DNA of 49,597 nt from an uncultured Mordavella sp. (GTDB taxonomy: Bacteria > Bacillota > Clostridia > Lachnospirales > Lachnospiraceae), in NCBI GenBank assembly GCA_902406105.1, contig CABPCP010000015.1, positions 1-49,597 on the forward strand. Direction: 5' to 3'. Shown piece by piece: positions 7,712 through 17,679 of this stretch. Both the position numbers and the translations under genes were made by a program. The notes under the pieces are model-generated. The model was not told the DNA's origin. It made no database searches and was given only the letters and a program-made list of their open reading frames with translations. The stretch's first letter is position 1. Each line of letters opens with the position of its first letter.

Positions 7712-10700
7712 TTATTCCTCGCCGTACAGTGTTACCAGCTTCTTCAGATAAGCGTAACGCTCCATAGCTTCTTTTTCGTTCTGAGCGAACATCTTCTCGG
7801 CTTTCTCCGGATTCGCTCTCTTCAGCGCGTTGTAACGAACCTCACCGTCCAGGAATGCCTGATACTCTTCCTGTTTTGGCTCTTTGCTGTCCAGCGTGAA
7901 TTTCGCGCCTTCAGCAGCCGGGTTAAACCGGAAGTTATTCCAGTATCCGCACTCTACTGCCAGCTGTTCCTCTGTCTGCGCTTTGCTCATGCCCTTCTTG
8001 ATACCATGATTGATACATGGAGCGTAAGCAATGATCAGAGACGGTCCCGGATATGCCTCAGCCTCAGCGATGGCTTTGACTGTCTGGTTGAAGTCAGCGC
8101 CCATAGCGATCTGAGCGACATATACATAGCCGTAGGTCATAGCGATACCAGCCAGATCTTTCTTCTTGGTCTCTTTTCCGCCTGCGGCAAACTGAGCGGT
8201 TGCTCCGGTCTTAGTAGCCTTGGAAGACTGTCCGCCGGTATTGGAGTAAACCTCGGTATCGAATACCATGATATTGATATCCTCACCGCTTGCTAATACA
8301 TGGTCAACACCGCCGAATCCGATATCATAAGCCCATCCGTCTCCACCGAAGATCCACTGGGATTTCTTCGCCAGGAAGTCTTTGTTCTTCACAATATCCT
8401 TGCAGGTCTCACACTCACATCCTTCCAGAGCCGCTACCAGCTTGTCCGTAGCATCTCCGTTTGTAACGCCGCAGCTGAAGGTATCCAGGTATTCCTGGCA
8501 GGCTGCTTTTACTTCTGCGGAAGCCTGATCAGAAGCCGCAACCGCTTCTACTTCCTCTTTCAGTCTCTTACGGATGGCTTTCTGAGCAAGCAGCATACCG
8601 TAACCAAACTCAGCATTATCTTCAAACAGGGAGTTGGACCATGCAGGACCCTGTCCCTTCGCGTTTACCGTGTATGGCGTAGACGGTGAAGAGTTGCCCC
8701 AGATAGAAGAACATCCGGTAGCGTTTGCGATATACATTCTGTCACCGAATAACTGAGTGATCAGTTTTGCGTACGGAGTTTCACCGCATCCGGCACAAGC
8801 GCCTGAGAACTCAAGGAGCGGCTGTTTGAACTGGCTTCCCTTTACTGTCTCTGGTTTAAATTTAGCGACAACTTCTGGTTTTACCGGGATCTCACGGCCA
8901 AAGTCGAAGGTCTCCTGACATCCGGCGTTTTCTTCCATGTTGCCCATAACAAGCGCTTTCTCACCCTTCTTGCCTGGACATACATTTGCGCAGGATCCGC
9001 ATCCGGTACAGTCATAAGCGGATACCGTGATGGTAAACTTCATTCCCGGCATACCGATCATGTCGATTCCTACGGTTCCTTCCGGAGCGTTCGCAAGCTC
9101 GTCCTCAGTCAGAGCTACCGGACGGATAACCGCGTGCGGACATACATATGCGCAGCGGTTACACTGGATACAGTTTTCCGGCTGCCATACCGGGATATCT
9201 ACCGCGATACCACGTTTCTCATATGCGGAAGATCCTGACGGTGTGGAACCATCTACATAATCTGTAAACGCGGATACTGGAAGTGAATTTCCTTCCTGAG
9301 CGTTTACTTTTGCCTGAATATTCTTAACAAAGGAAACTACGTCTTCTCTGCCGCCTTTTACCTCTGGTGTAAACAGGCCTTCGTCCTCACAGGATTTCCA
9401 GGATTCTGGAACTTCTACTTCATGCACCTGTTTTGCTCCGGCATCGATGGCATCGTAGTTCATCTGTACGATCTTGTCACCTTTTCTTCCATAGGTAGCT
9501 TTTGCAGCTTTCTTCATCAGATCGATGGCTTCTTCCTCTGGAATGATAGCCGCAAGCTTGAAGAACGCGGACTGCAGTACTGTGTTGATACGTCCGCCAA
9601 GTCCGATCTCTTTCCCGATCTTGATACCGTCGATGGTATAGAACTTGATGTTGTGATCCGCGATATAAGCCTTTACCTGGCCTGGCAGATGTTTCTCAAG
9701 ACCTTCCATATCCCATGGGCAGTTCAGAAGGAATGTGCCGCCGTCTACCAATTCCTGAACCATATTGTATTTATTTACATAAGACGGATTGTGGCATGCC
9801 ACAAAGTTCGCCTGATGGATCAGATAAGTAGATTTGATCGGAGATTTACCAAATCTTAAGTGAGACATGGTAACACCGCCGGACTTCTTGGAGTCATAGT
9901 CAAAGTAAGCCTGAGCGTACATATCTGTATTGTCGCCGATGATCTTGATGGAGTTCTTATTGGCTCCAACAGTTCCGTCCGCGCCAAGTCCCCAGAACTT
10001 GCAGTTGATGGTTCCTTCTGGCGTGGTTACCAGCGCCGGGCCAGCATTCAGAGAAAGGTTTGTTACATCGTCTTCGATACCGATGGTGAATCTTGCTTTC
10101 TCCTGATTATTGAATACCGCAACGATCTGCTCCGGTGTGGTATCCTTAGATCCCAGTCCGTAACGTCCGCTGTTTACCGGAACATTTTCAAACTTGCTTC
10201 CCTTCAGAGCGGAAACAACGTCCAGATACAGAGGCTCTCCCTGTGCTCCCGGCTCTTTTGTCCGGTCAAGAACATTGATATATTTTACAGTGTCAGGAAT
10301 AACGTCGATCAATGCCTGAGCGCAGAACGGTCTGTACAGACGTACCTTTACAACGCCCACTTTCTCGCCTGCTGCCATCAGATAGTCAATGGTCTCTTCA
10401 ATAGTGTCACAGACAGATCCCATAGCAACGATCACTTTCTCCGCATCCGCTGCTCCATAGTAGTTGAACAGTTTGTAATCGGTACCGATCTTCTCATTAA
10501 CCTTGTCCATGTATTCCTGAACGATCGCCGGCATAGCATCATAATATGGGTTGCATGCCTCTCTTGCCTGGAAGAAGATGTCCGGGTTCTGAGCGGAACC
10601 TCTCTGGCATGGATGATTTGGATTCAAGGCGTGATTTCTGAATTCATCGATCGCATCCATATCTACCAGGTCTTTCAGATCCTCGTAATCCCAAGTCTCG

Positions 10701-11248
10701 ATCTTCTGGATCTCATGAGAAGTGCGGAATCCATCAAAGAAGTTGATAAACGGCAGTTTGCCTTTCAAAGCCGCGCAGTGAGCAACGGGTGTCAAATCCA
10801 TAACTTCCTGTACGCTGGACTCGCAGAGCATAGCGGCTCCGGTCTGGCGGCAGGCATAAACATCGGAATGATCACCGAAGATAGACAGCGCATGGCTTGC
10901 GATCGCACGGGCAGATACGTTGAATACGCCCGGAAGCTGCTCCCCTGCCACTTTGTATAAGTTTGGAATCATCAGCAGCAAGCCCTGGGATGCGGTAAAT
11001 GTAGTCGTCAGCGCGCCTGCCGCCAGAGAACCGTGTACAGCTCCCGCAGCTCCCGCCTCAGACTGCATCTCTGTTACCTGAACCGTCTGTCCGAAGATAT
11101 TTTTCCTTCCCTCGGTCGCCCACTCATCTACATGTTCTGGCATAACAGATGATGGCGTGATCGGATAAATAGCCGCAACTTCTGTGTACGCATATGACGC
11201 ATGAGCCGCGGCCTGGTTACCATCCATGGTCTTCATTTTTCTTGCCAT
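7712..11248 (-). CDS. nifJ: Pyruvate:ferredoxin (flavodoxin) oxidoreductase
   Basis: This is the full-length single-chain enzyme of 1178 residues, which oxidises pyruvate with CoA to acetyl-CoA and CO2 and reduces ferredoxin. The order is the classical one: an N-terminal pyrimidine-binding transketolase-like domain starting MKTMDGNQAAAHASYAYTE, a central gamma domain, two ferredoxin-type clusters (CIQCNRCAYVCP near residue 692 and CTGCGSCANVCPG near 745), and a TPP domain with CAGCGETPYAKL near 818 and GDGWAYDIGFGG near 960. The C-terminal tail has the extension of clostridial and Desulfovibrio enzymes. The gene stands alone with its own promoter and terminator and has AGGAGG ahead of the start. 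It is central to acetate, H2 and lactate/butyrate fermentation. Confidence 0.97.
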   Translation of the reverse strand: MARKMKTMDGNQAAAHASYAYTEVAAIYPITPSSVMPEHVDEWATEGRKNIFGQTVQVTEMQSEAGAAGAVHGSLAAGALTTTFTASQGLLLMIPNLYKVAGEQLPGVFNVSARAIASHALSIFGDHSDVYACRQTGAAMLCESSVQEVMDLTPVAHCAALKGKLPFINFFDGFRTSHEIQKIETWDYEDLKDLVDMDAIDEFRNHALNPNHPCQRGSAQNPDIFFQAREACNPYYDAMPAIVQEYMDKVNEKIGTDYKLFNYYGAADAEKVIVAMGSVCDTIEETIDYLMAAGEKVGVVKVRLYRPFCAQALIDVIPDTVKYINVLDRTKEPGAQGEPLYLDVVSALKGSKFENVPVNSGRYGLGSKDTTPEQIVAVFNNQEKARFTIGIEDDVTNLSLNAGPALVTTPEGTINCKFWGLGADGTVGANKNSIKIIGDNTDMYAQAYFDYDSKKSGGVTMSHLRFGKSPIKSTYLIHQANFVACHNPSYVNKYNMVQELVDGGTFLLNCPWDMEGLEKHLPGQVKAYIADHNIKFYTIDGIKIGKEIGLGGRINTVLQSAFFKLAAIIPEEEAIDLMKKAAKATYGRKGDKIVQMNYDAIDAGAKQVHEVEVPESWKSCEDEGLFTPEVKGGREDVVSFVKNIQAKVNAQEGNSLPVSAFTDYVDGSTPSGSSAYEKRGIAVDIPVWQPENCIQCNRCAYVCPHAVIRPVALTEDELANAPEGTVGIDMIGMPGMKFTITVSAYDCTGCGSCANVCPGKKGEKALVMGNMEENAGCQETFDFGREIPVKPEVVAKFKPETVKGSQFKQPLLEFSGACAGCGETPYAKLITQLFGDRMYIANATGCSSIWGNSSPSTPYTVNAKGQGPAWSNSLFEDNAEFGYGMLLAQKAIRKRLKEEVEAVAASDQASAEVKAACQEYLDTFSCGVTNGDATDKLVAALEGCECETCKDIVKNKDFLAKKSQWIFGGDGWAYDIGFGGVDHVLASGEDINIMVFDTEVYSNTGGQSSKATKTGATAQFAAGGKETKKKDLAGIAMTYGYVYVAQIAMGADFNQTVKAIAEAEAYPGPSLIIAYAPCINHGIKKGMSKAQTEEQLAVECGYWNNFRFNPAAEGAKFTLDSKEPKQEEYQAFLDGEVRYNALKRANPEKAEKMFAQNEKEAMERYAYLKKLVTLYGEE

Positions 11249-11305
11249 TTTTGTTGTTCCTCCTTAAATGTTTGTTACATGATCATACATTCACATATAT
11301 AATTT

Positions 11306-11334
11306 ATTATAGTCCCTGGAAAATTAAAAGTCTA
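11306..11334 (-). promoter_or_regulatory. PFOR promoter
   Basis: On the minus strand TAGACT (11334-11329) and a perfect TATAAT (11311-11306) are 17 bp apart. This places the start point about 50 nt before the ATG of PFOR. It is consistent with strong vegetative expression. Confidence 0.65.
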
Positions 11335-11416
11335 GTGATTCTTCCCCTTATTTTGTTCCTTTTTCCATACATTTGCATGAGGTTTCGGACGATCGGGTAC
11401 AGGGCAAAAGTTAATT

Positions 11417-11451
11417 GGGGACGTAGCCTTTTTGCAGTTTACTACGTCCCC
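11417..11451 (-). repeat. Palindromic GGGGACGTAG hairpin, terminator-like or REP-like
   Basis: A perfect 10-bp stem GGGGACGTAG / CTACGTCCCC (11417-11426 and 11442-11451) encloses a 15-nt loop. It lies 20 nt past the stop of the AI-2E family gene and may end that transcript. The trailing minus-strand sequence AATTAACTTTT is a poor T tract, so it is not a standard terminator. The flanking TTAATTGGGGAC resembles GGGGAC palindromes that I recall as dispersed repeats in Clostridia; that comparison is from memory. Confidence 0.5.
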
Positions 11452-11471
11452 GTTCACAGTTTATTCACAAT

Positions 11472-12617
11472 TTACTTTTTCCGCAGACTCAGCACTCCTT
11501 CTGCCAGAATCTTCACATCGTCCAGAATATAGTCAAAAGCCCCTGCTTTATATAGATTGATGACGATCATTCCCACCGGTACGGCCACGATCATTCCCAG
11601 CACGCTTCCGACACGGTATCCGATATACAGAAGTACCAGGGTCAGCAAGGGTTTCAGTCCCACGCTGTCTCCCACCAGTTTAGGCTGGATCAGCTGATGC
11701 ACCAGCTGTGTGACCGCGTACAGTACAAGCAGCGCCGCCGCTCTCCTGTAATCTCCCGTCAGAAGATGATAGACGGCCCATGGGATCATTGCCGTTCCCG
11801 TCCCAAAAAAGGGAAGAAAATCCAGAAATGAAATGAGCAGAGCCAGCAAAAAGGAAAAGTGTATCTCCATGACCGCAAAGCCGGCCAGAAGAATAGCAAA
11901 TACGACTATCATGATCTTAAACTGCGCTTTAAAGTATCCCCCCACCGCGTATTTCAGATTGGAGATGACCATAGACATCCTTTTTACCAGAGAGTCCGGA
12001 GCAATCCTTTTGGCCCAGGCGATCACTTCCTCCCGCTCTGCCACAAAAAAATATGATGATATAAGGGTTACGATCACCCCGATCAACATGGAGGGAATCC
12101 GCTTCGCAAAGTTACCTGCCGCTGTTACTGTAGGCGCGCTCAGATTCTGGATCATATTTCCAGCTGAGCTGCCCAAATTCTCCGTAAATGTATGCAGTCC
12201 ATTCTGAAGCCCCGCCGGGAGCATCTGAAACACACCATCCAGACTCTCTCCAATAGACTGAAATCCTTTGCTCAACTCCCGGTAAAGAGACGGCATATCT
12301 GCCAAAAGCTGCGCCACTTCCCGAAAAAGTTTACTTCCAGCCCAATAAAGCAGCAGGATCACTCCCGCCAACACCAGAATGATGACGAGAGCCGAGCTTA
12401 GTTTTTTTACGATCTTCAGCCTGCGCTCCAGCCAGTTTACCACTGGGCTTACGATGTAAGCGATAAACCAGCCGATGACAAACGGCATAAAATAGAAAAG
12501 CAGTTCAACCCCAATCCACACAAACAGGATCGTCCCCGCCAGGCTGAATGCCAGACTGACGATCACTTTCCAATATGGACGGTTGTCACCAAGCTGCTCT
12601 CTATAGCTCGTTTCCAT
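11472..12617 (-). CDS. AI-2E family (YtvI-like) membrane transporter
   Basis: The 381-residue protein has about eight transmembrane helices in the AI-2E arrangement: two N-terminal helices (residues 20-55), one near 75-95, a soluble stretch of about 90 residues rich in amphipathic helix, then five helices from about 175 to the end. Landmarks are FVIGWFIAYIVSPVVNWLERR and LDFLPFFGTGTAMIPWAVY. Members export autoinducer-2 or small solutes, or exchange Na+ for H+; in sporulating Firmicutes the subgroup YtvI is spore-associated. The sequence does not decide between these. The gene follows engB by 53 bp and has GGAGGAAGAGGAG before the ATG, so it is probably the last gene of the tig-clp-lon-engB cluster. 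Confidence 0.83.
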   Translation of the reverse strand: METSYREQLGDNRPYWKVIVSLAFSLAGTILFVWIGVELLFYFMPFVIGWFIAYIVSPVVNWLERRLKIVKKLSSALVIILVLAGVILLLYWAGSKLFREVAQLLADMPSLYRELSKGFQSIGESLDGVFQMLPAGLQNGLHTFTENLGSSAGNMIQNLSAPTVTAAGNFAKRIPSMLIGVIVTLISSYFFVAEREEVIAWAKRIAPDSLVKRMSMVISNLKYAVGGYFKAQFKIMIVVFAILLAGFAVMEIHFSFLLALLISFLDFLPFFGTGTAMIPWAVYHLLTGDYRRAAALLVLYAVTQLVHQLIQPKLVGDSVGLKPLLTLVLLYIGYRVGSVLGMIVAVPVGMIVINLYKAGAFDYILDDVKILAEGVLSLRKK

Positions 12618-12670
12618 TCTCCTCTTCCTCCTGTCCTGCCCCGCTTTTAAAAACCTCGGTCCTCCGGCTT

Positions 12671-13300
12671 CTACGAACTCCCGCTCTCCTGCGGATTCTG
12701 CTCTTCTTCCTGCTTCCCCAGGAAATTCGTCTCTACCAATTCCCAGATCTCATCTCTCCCCTGCTTTGTCACAGAGGAAAAGGGGATGATCACGGTCCCT
12801 GGGATCAGCCCAAGTTCCTGCCTGATCAGCTTCAGCTGCTTGTCCTTCTGGCTCCTTTTGATCTTATCCAGCTTCGTGGCAATGATGATCGGCTGAAAAC
12901 CCTGTGCCACGATCCAGTCATACATCATCTTATCATTGGCAGAAGGCGCATGCCGGATATCGATCAGGAGAAACACCGCTTTAAGCACCTTTGACCCGTG
13001 CAGATAGCGTTCGATCAATTCGCCCCATCGCTTCTTTTCCTGCTCAGACACTTTCGCGTACCCGTATCCCGGCAGATCTACCAGATATAATTCTTCATTA
13101 ATGTTATAGAAATTGATGGTCTGCGTCTTTCCCGGCGTAGCCGAGATCCTGGCGTAAGATTTGCGGTTCATAAGCCCATTGATGAGAGATGACTTTCCCA
13201 CGTTGGACTTTCCCGCAAACGCGATTTCCGGCAGCTGGTTCTTTGGAAGCGGACTGGTAATCCCGCAGACGGTTTCCAGATTCACATTTCTAATGATCAT
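12671..13300 (-). CDS. engB: Ribosome biogenesis GTP-binding protein EngB (YsxC/YihA)
   Basis: The ATG at 13300 has GGAG 7 nt upstream and gives 209 residues, the usual size; an upstream GTG at 13330 would add ten residues without a good ribosome site. G motifs are in order: P-loop GKSNVGKSSL (about 33-42), switch I with ATPGKTQTIN, G3 DLPGYGYA, G4 TKLDK and a G5-like FSS. EngB is an essential GTPase that assists assembly of the large ribosomal subunit. It follows lon by 45 bp, the standard arrangement in Clostridia and Bacilli. Confidence 0.95.
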   Translation of the reverse strand: MIIRNVNLETVCGITSPLPKNQLPEIAFAGKSNVGKSSLINGLMNRKSYARISATPGKTQTINFYNINEELYLVDLPGYGYAKVSEQEKKRWGELIERYLHGSKVLKAVFLLIDIRHAPSANDKMMYDWIVAQGFQPIIIATKLDKIKRSQKDKQLKLIRQELGLIPGTVIIPFSSVTKQGRDEIWELVETNFLGKQEEEQNPQESGSS

Positions 13301-13345
13301 GTTTGTTCTCCATTTCTTCTTTCTCGTCACTGCTTCGTCATTTCG

Positions 13346-15667
13346 TTACTTGATCAAAACCCGATCCAGCACTTCGTTGATATGTGACACAAAAAGGATC
13401 TCCAGGCCCTTTGTAATCTCCGCGGAGATTTCCTCCACGTCCGGTTTGTTTTCCTTGGGTACGATCACCGTCTGGATTCCTGCGTTTTTCGCCGCCAGCA
13501 GCTTCTCTTTCAGCCCTCCGATGGGAAGCACCCGTCCCCGCAGTGTGATCTCCCCTGTCATTGCCACATCAGAACGGACCTTCTTCCCGGTAACGGCAGA
13601 CAGCATAGCTGTCGCCATGGTAATGCCGGCGGATGGCCCGTCTTTTGGCACCGCTCCTTCCGGAATATGGATATGTACGTCGTGTTTCTTGAAGAAATCT
13701 TCCGCAATGTCATGCTCCCGGCTGACGGAACGGATGTAACTGATACCGGTCCTCGCGGACTCCTTCATCACGTCTCCCAACTGCCCGGTCAGCAGGATCT
13801 CTCCTTCTCCCGGCATGATATTGACCTCGATCTGCAGCGTATCGCCTCCCACACTAGTCCAGGCAAGTCCTCTTACAATTCCTACCTCCGGCGATTCGTT
13901 GGCCATCTGGTAAGTATAAAGCTCTCTTCCCAAATATAAATGAAGATTTCTTTCTGTAATATGCACGCTTTTCTTCTTCGTCTCAAAAATCTCTTTCGCC
14001 GCTTTCCGGCAGATCTCGCCGATCTTGCGCTCCAGCTGGCGCACTCCCGCTTCCTTTGTATAATTGCGGGCCATCTTCCAAACCGCTTTCTTGCTGATGG
14101 TAAGCTGATCCTCTTTCAGGCCGTGGCGGCTTCTTTGTTTCGGAATCAAATGTTCCAGGGCGATATGCATCTTTTCATTCTCTGTATAGCTGCTGATCTC
14201 AATGACTTCCATCCGGTCCAGAAGCGGCCTTGGGATCGTCTGGAGCGTGTTGGCGGTCGTCACAAACAGCACCTCTGACAGATCCAGCGGGACTTCCAGG
14301 TAATGATCCCGGAACTTCATATTCTGCTCGCTGTCCAACACTTCCAAAAGCGCAGAGAATGTATCCCCTTTGTAGTCGTTGCTCACCTTATCAATCTCAT
14401 CCAGCAGCATCAATGGATTCTTCACTTTCGCTCTTCGCAGAGCTTCCGCGATCCGTCCAGGCATCGCCCCTACATAAGTCTTCCTGTGCCCCCGGATCTC
14501 CGCCTCATCCCGGACTCCTCCCAGGGAAATCCGCACATAAGGCTTCTTCAACGCCTTGGCCAGAGATTTGGCAATGGAGGTCTTGCCGGTTCCCGGAGGG
14601 CCGGCTAAACACAGGATCGGAACGTCTCCCTTCTTCGTCAGGGCTCGGACCGCCAGGAATTCCAATACCCGCTCTTTTACCTTCTCAAGGCCGTAGTGAT
14701 CCTCATCCAATATTTTCTTGGCATAAGCAATATCTTTATTGTCTCTGCATGTTTTGTCCCAGGGAAGCTCCAGCATGGTCTCGATGTAAGTGCGGATCAC
14801 GCCTGCTTCCGCCGGACTGTTCATCGAATTTTTAAACCTTTTTATTTCTTTGTTTAGTTTTTCCTTTACTTCTTCCGGCGCTTTTAAAGCATCCGCGGCC
14901 TGCTGAAACTCTTCCGCATCCGAAAGCGTGGTCTCGTCTCCCAGTTCTTCCCGGATCAGTTTCAGTTCTTCCCGCAGAATATACTCTCTCTGGTTCTTAT
15001 CCACCCGCTCCTTAATCTTTGCCTGCAGCTCATCCTTAATATTCTGTACCCGGATCTCCTGCACGACCTTATCGGACAGAAGGTCGTACCGGCGCATAAG
15101 GTCGGCTTCTTCCAAAAGCTCCTGCTGTTCTGTATAACGCAAGGGAAGATTCGCGCCAATGATATCTACCAGTTTCCCAAGATCCATGGTCTCCTCGATC
15201 TGCTGCCCCAGTTCCTTCGCGGTTTTAGGATTTTTCCCCAGATATTCCCTAAACAGCTCTTTCAATCCTCTCAGCATGGCCTCCCGGTTAACCGCAGCGT
15301 CTTCCTGCCCGCTCTTCATATCCTTTATCACCTGGACGGAAGCATAGAGAAACGGGCTCTCCTGCTCTAACTCTTCCAAGTGTGCCCGCATCTGGCCTGC
15401 TACCAGAACTCTGGTGATTTTCTTAGGAAGCTTCAGTACTTGCTTAATACTGGCCACGCAGCCAGTCTCATAGACGTCAGAAGCGCCCGGTTCCTCTATC
15501 TCCACATCCTTCTGAGCTGCAAGGAAGATCAGCTGTTCGCCGGCCATTGCGCGTTCAACCGCCTGGATCGACTTCTCGCGGCTTATGTCAAAATGCGTTA
15601 CCATCTCCGGCAGGACTACCATTCCCCGCAAGGCTACCATTGGGAGACTTATTCTCTCTTTTTCCAT
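13346..15667 (-). CDS. lon: ATP-dependent protease La (Lon)
   Basis: This 773-residue LonA protein has the N-terminal substrate-recognition domain (1-200), a coiled region (200-310), the AAA+ module with Walker A GPPGTGKT (about 355), Walker B LMLLDEIDKV and a sensor region, and the C-terminal Ser-Lys protease with catalytic serine in KDGPSAGIT near residue 677 and the lysine in the GGLKEKLLAA segment. It degrades misfolded and regulatory proteins in the cytosol. It lies downstream of clpX, but an intrinsic terminator at 15722-15758 separates the two, so part of its expression may be independent. The ribosome site AGGAGAG precedes the ATG. Confidence 0.97.
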   Translation of the reverse strand: MEKERISLPMVALRGMVVLPEMVTHFDISREKSIQAVERAMAGEQLIFLAAQKDVEIEEPGASDVYETGCVASIKQVLKLPKKITRVLVAGQMRAHLEELEQESPFLYASVQVIKDMKSGQEDAAVNREAMLRGLKELFREYLGKNPKTAKELGQQIEETMDLGKLVDIIGANLPLRYTEQQELLEEADLMRRYDLLSDKVVQEIRVQNIKDELQAKIKERVDKNQREYILREELKLIREELGDETTLSDAEEFQQAADALKAPEEVKEKLNKEIKRFKNSMNSPAEAGVIRTYIETMLELPWDKTCRDNKDIAYAKKILDEDHYGLEKVKERVLEFLAVRALTKKGDVPILCLAGPPGTGKTSIAKSLAKALKKPYVRISLGGVRDEAEIRGHRKTYVGAMPGRIAEALRRAKVKNPLMLLDEIDKVSNDYKGDTFSALLEVLDSEQNMKFRDHYLEVPLDLSEVLFVTTANTLQTIPRPLLDRMEVIEISSYTENEKMHIALEHLIPKQRSRHGLKEDQLTISKKAVWKMARNYTKEAGVRQLERKIGEICRKAAKEIFETKKKSVHITERNLHLYLGRELYTYQMANESPEVGIVRGLAWTSVGGDTLQIEVNIMPGEGEILLTGQLGDVMKESARTGISYIRSVSREHDIAEDFFKKHDVHIHIPEGAVPKDGPSAGITMATAMLSAVTGKKVRSDVAMTGEITLRGRVLPIGGLKEKLLAAKNAGIQTVIVPKENKPDVEEISAEITKGLEILFVSHINEVLDRVLIK

Positions 15668-15721
15668 GTATCTTTTAACTCTCCTGTCTCTCGTTTTCTT
15701 TCCAAATGTCCTTCCCTTATA

Positions 15722-15758
15722 TATAAACAGGCGGGTACGCTCTTACCTGCACCCGCCT
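15722..15758 (-). terminator. Terminator or attenuator between clpX and lon
   Basis: On the minus strand AGGCGGGT pairs with ACCCGCCT around a 14-nt loop, followed by GTTTATATAT. It begins just past the clpX stop. The T tract is imperfect, so partial read-through into lon is plausible. Confidence 0.65.
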
Positions 15759-15762
15759 TATA

Positions 15763-17025
15763 TTATGCACTCTCAGACCGGACTGCCTCATGAACACATT
15801 CCGGTTCTCCAATTCCCTTTATCACATCTCCCGTAATCCGGCAAGACTTCAGCGTTTCATCCGAAGGCGCCTGGTACATAATATTCATCATCGTATTTTC
15901 CATGATCGCCCGCAGTCCCCTGGCTCCTGTCTTCCGCTTCAGAGAAGTCTCCGCGATCTCTTCCAGAGCTGTTTCATCGAAGATCAAGTCAACCCCGTCC
16001 AGTTCCAGCATCTTCTGGTACTGTTTCACGATCGCGTTCTTAGGTTCTGTCAAGATCCGGATCAAAGCTTCTTTATCCAGCATCTCAAGAGCTACCGTCA
16101 CCGGCATACGCCCTACTAATTCTGGAATCAGCCCATATTTCACCAAATCCTGCGGAAGTACCTGCTTCAAAAGCCGGTCCATATTATTTTCATGTCGGCT
16201 GGCGATTTCCGCGTTAAAACCGATGGATTTCTGATCGATCCTTTTTTCGATCACTTTCTCAATCCCATCAAAGGCTCCGCCGCAGATAAACAGGATATTT
16301 GTCGTATCGATCTGGATCAGTTCCTGGTGGGGATGTTTTCTCCCCCCCTGGGGCGGCACGCTGGCCACCGTTCCTTCAATAATCTTAAGGAGCGCCTGCT
16401 GTACGCCTTCCCCCGACACGTCTCTTGTGATAGACGGATTCTCGGACTTCTTCGTGATCTTATCGATCTCATCGATGTAAATGATCCCATACTCCGCGCG
16501 CTCTACATCGCCGTCCGCCGCCCGAATGATCTTGAGAAGGATATTCTCCACATCCTCACCTACATATCCGGCCTCAGTAAGCGCGGTGGCATCCGCGATC
16601 GCAAATGGGACATTCAAAATCCTGGCTAAAGACTGGGCCAAAAGAGTCTTGCCGCATCCGGTAGGGCCAAGCATCAGAATATTGCTCTTGCTCAGCTCTA
16701 CTCCCAGATCCTCGCGGCCTGCCATGATCCTCTTATAATGATTGTAAACGGCCACTGACAGAACCTTCTTAGCTTCGTCCTGACCGATCACGTATTCATC
16801 CAGAAACGCTTTGATCTCCTCCGGCTTCAGAAGGTTGATATCCATAAACGGACTTCTGCGTCTTCCTTCCTCATATTCCAGTTCTTCCTCGATGATCTCC
16901 GCGCAGACTTCCACGCACTCATCGCAGATGTATGTGCCATTTGGCCCCGCGATCAGTTTGCGCACCTGAGCCTGCGTCTTATTGCAAAACGAACACCTTA
17001 CCTGGTCGTCGTTTCTACCTACCAT
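15763..17025 (-). CDS. clpX: ATP-dependent Clp protease ATP-binding subunit ClpX
   Basis: The 420-residue protein starts with the zinc-binding domain (C11, C14, C34, C37), then the AAA+ core with Walker A GPTGCGKT (about 120), pore loop GYVGEDV, Walker [10 protein letters not shown] and the RKH-type loop GGRKHPHQ. ClpX unfolds tagged proteins and threads them into the ClpP barrel. It follows clpP by 36 bp. Length and all signatures are those of a normal functional enzyme. An AGGTG ribosome site precedes the ATG. Confidence 0.97.
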   Translation of the reverse strand: MVGRNDDQVRCSFCNKTQAQVRKLIAGPNGTYICDECVEVCAEIIEEELEYEEGRRRSPFMDINLLKPEEIKAFLDEYVIGQDEAKKVLSVAVYNHYKRIMAGREDLGVELSKSNILMLGPTGCGKTLLAQSLARILNVPFAIADATALTEAGYVGEDVENILLKIIRAADGDVERAEYGIIYIDEIDKITKKSENPSITRDVSGEGVQQALLKIIEGTVASVPPQGGRKHPHQELIQIDTTNILFICGGAFDGIEKVIEKRIDQKSIGFNAEIASRHENNMDRLLKQVLPQDLVKYGLIPELVGRMPVTVALEMLDKEALIRILTEPKNAIVKQYQKMLELDGVDLIFDETALEEIAETSLKRKTGARGLRAIMENTMMNIMYQAPSDETLKSCRITGDVIKGIGEPECVHEAVRSESA

Positions 17026-17061
17026 TTTTTCACCTCATAATTTCAGGACACTTCCGGCAGC

Positions 17062-17643
17062 TTAACGGCGTGTGATCACCTGGTCGATCAGACCGTATGC
17101 TTTCGCTTCTTCCGCTGTCATAAAGTTATCCCTGTCTGTATCTGCCTGGATAACTTCCAGCGGCTGTCCTGTATTTTCTGCCAAAATCTGATTCAGTTTC
17201 TGACGGGTCTTTAAGATATGCTCCGCCGCGATCTGGATCTCTGTCGCCTGTCCCTGGGCCCCTCCTGAGGGCTGATGGATCATGATCTCCGCATTGGGAA
17301 GCGCAAGACGTTTGCCTTTCGTTCCGCCAGAAAGCAGGAAGGAGCCCATGCTTGCCGCCATACCGATACAGATCGTCTCGATATCGCATTTGATATACTG
17401 CATGGTATCATAAATAGCCAGTCCTGCCGTCACAGAACCTCCCGGACTATTGATGTATAAATGGATGTCCTTCTCCGGGTCTTCCGCTTCCAAGAACAAA
17501 AGCTGCGCAACGATCACACTTGCCGATACATCCGTCACTTCCTCTCCAAGGAAAATGATCCGGTCTTTCAGAAGTCTGGAATAAATATCATAAGATCTCT
17601 CTCCGCGGCTTGTCTGTTCAATGACATAAGGTACTAAACTCAT
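17062..17643 (-). CDS. clpP: ATP-dependent Clp protease proteolytic subunit ClpP
   Basis: This is a 193-residue ClpP with an intact triad: S98 in GMAASMGS, H123 in IMIHQPSGG and D172 in DTDRDNFM. The N-terminal [17 protein letters not shown] is the axial-loop segment. It assembles into a tetradecamer with ClpX (or ClpC). It lies 36 bp after tig and upstream of clpX, as in most Clostridia. Confidence 0.97.
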   Translation of the reverse strand: MSLVPYVIEQTSRGERSYDIYSRLLKDRIIFLGEEVTDVSASVIVAQLLFLEAEDPEKDIHLYINSPGGSVTAGLAIYDTMQYIKCDIETICIGMAASMGSFLLSGGTKGKRLALPNAEIMIHQPSGGAQGQATEIQIAAEHILKTRQKLNQILAENTGQPLEVIQADTDRDNFMTAEEAKAYGLIDQVITRR

Positions 17644-17679
17644 ATATTATATGCCTCCTGTCCACTTCTTACATGTCTT

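Noticed and set aside
9860..10960. 366-codon plus-strand open frame inside PFOR
   Set aside because: It is antisense to a conserved, full-length PFOR and has no domain or ribosome site.
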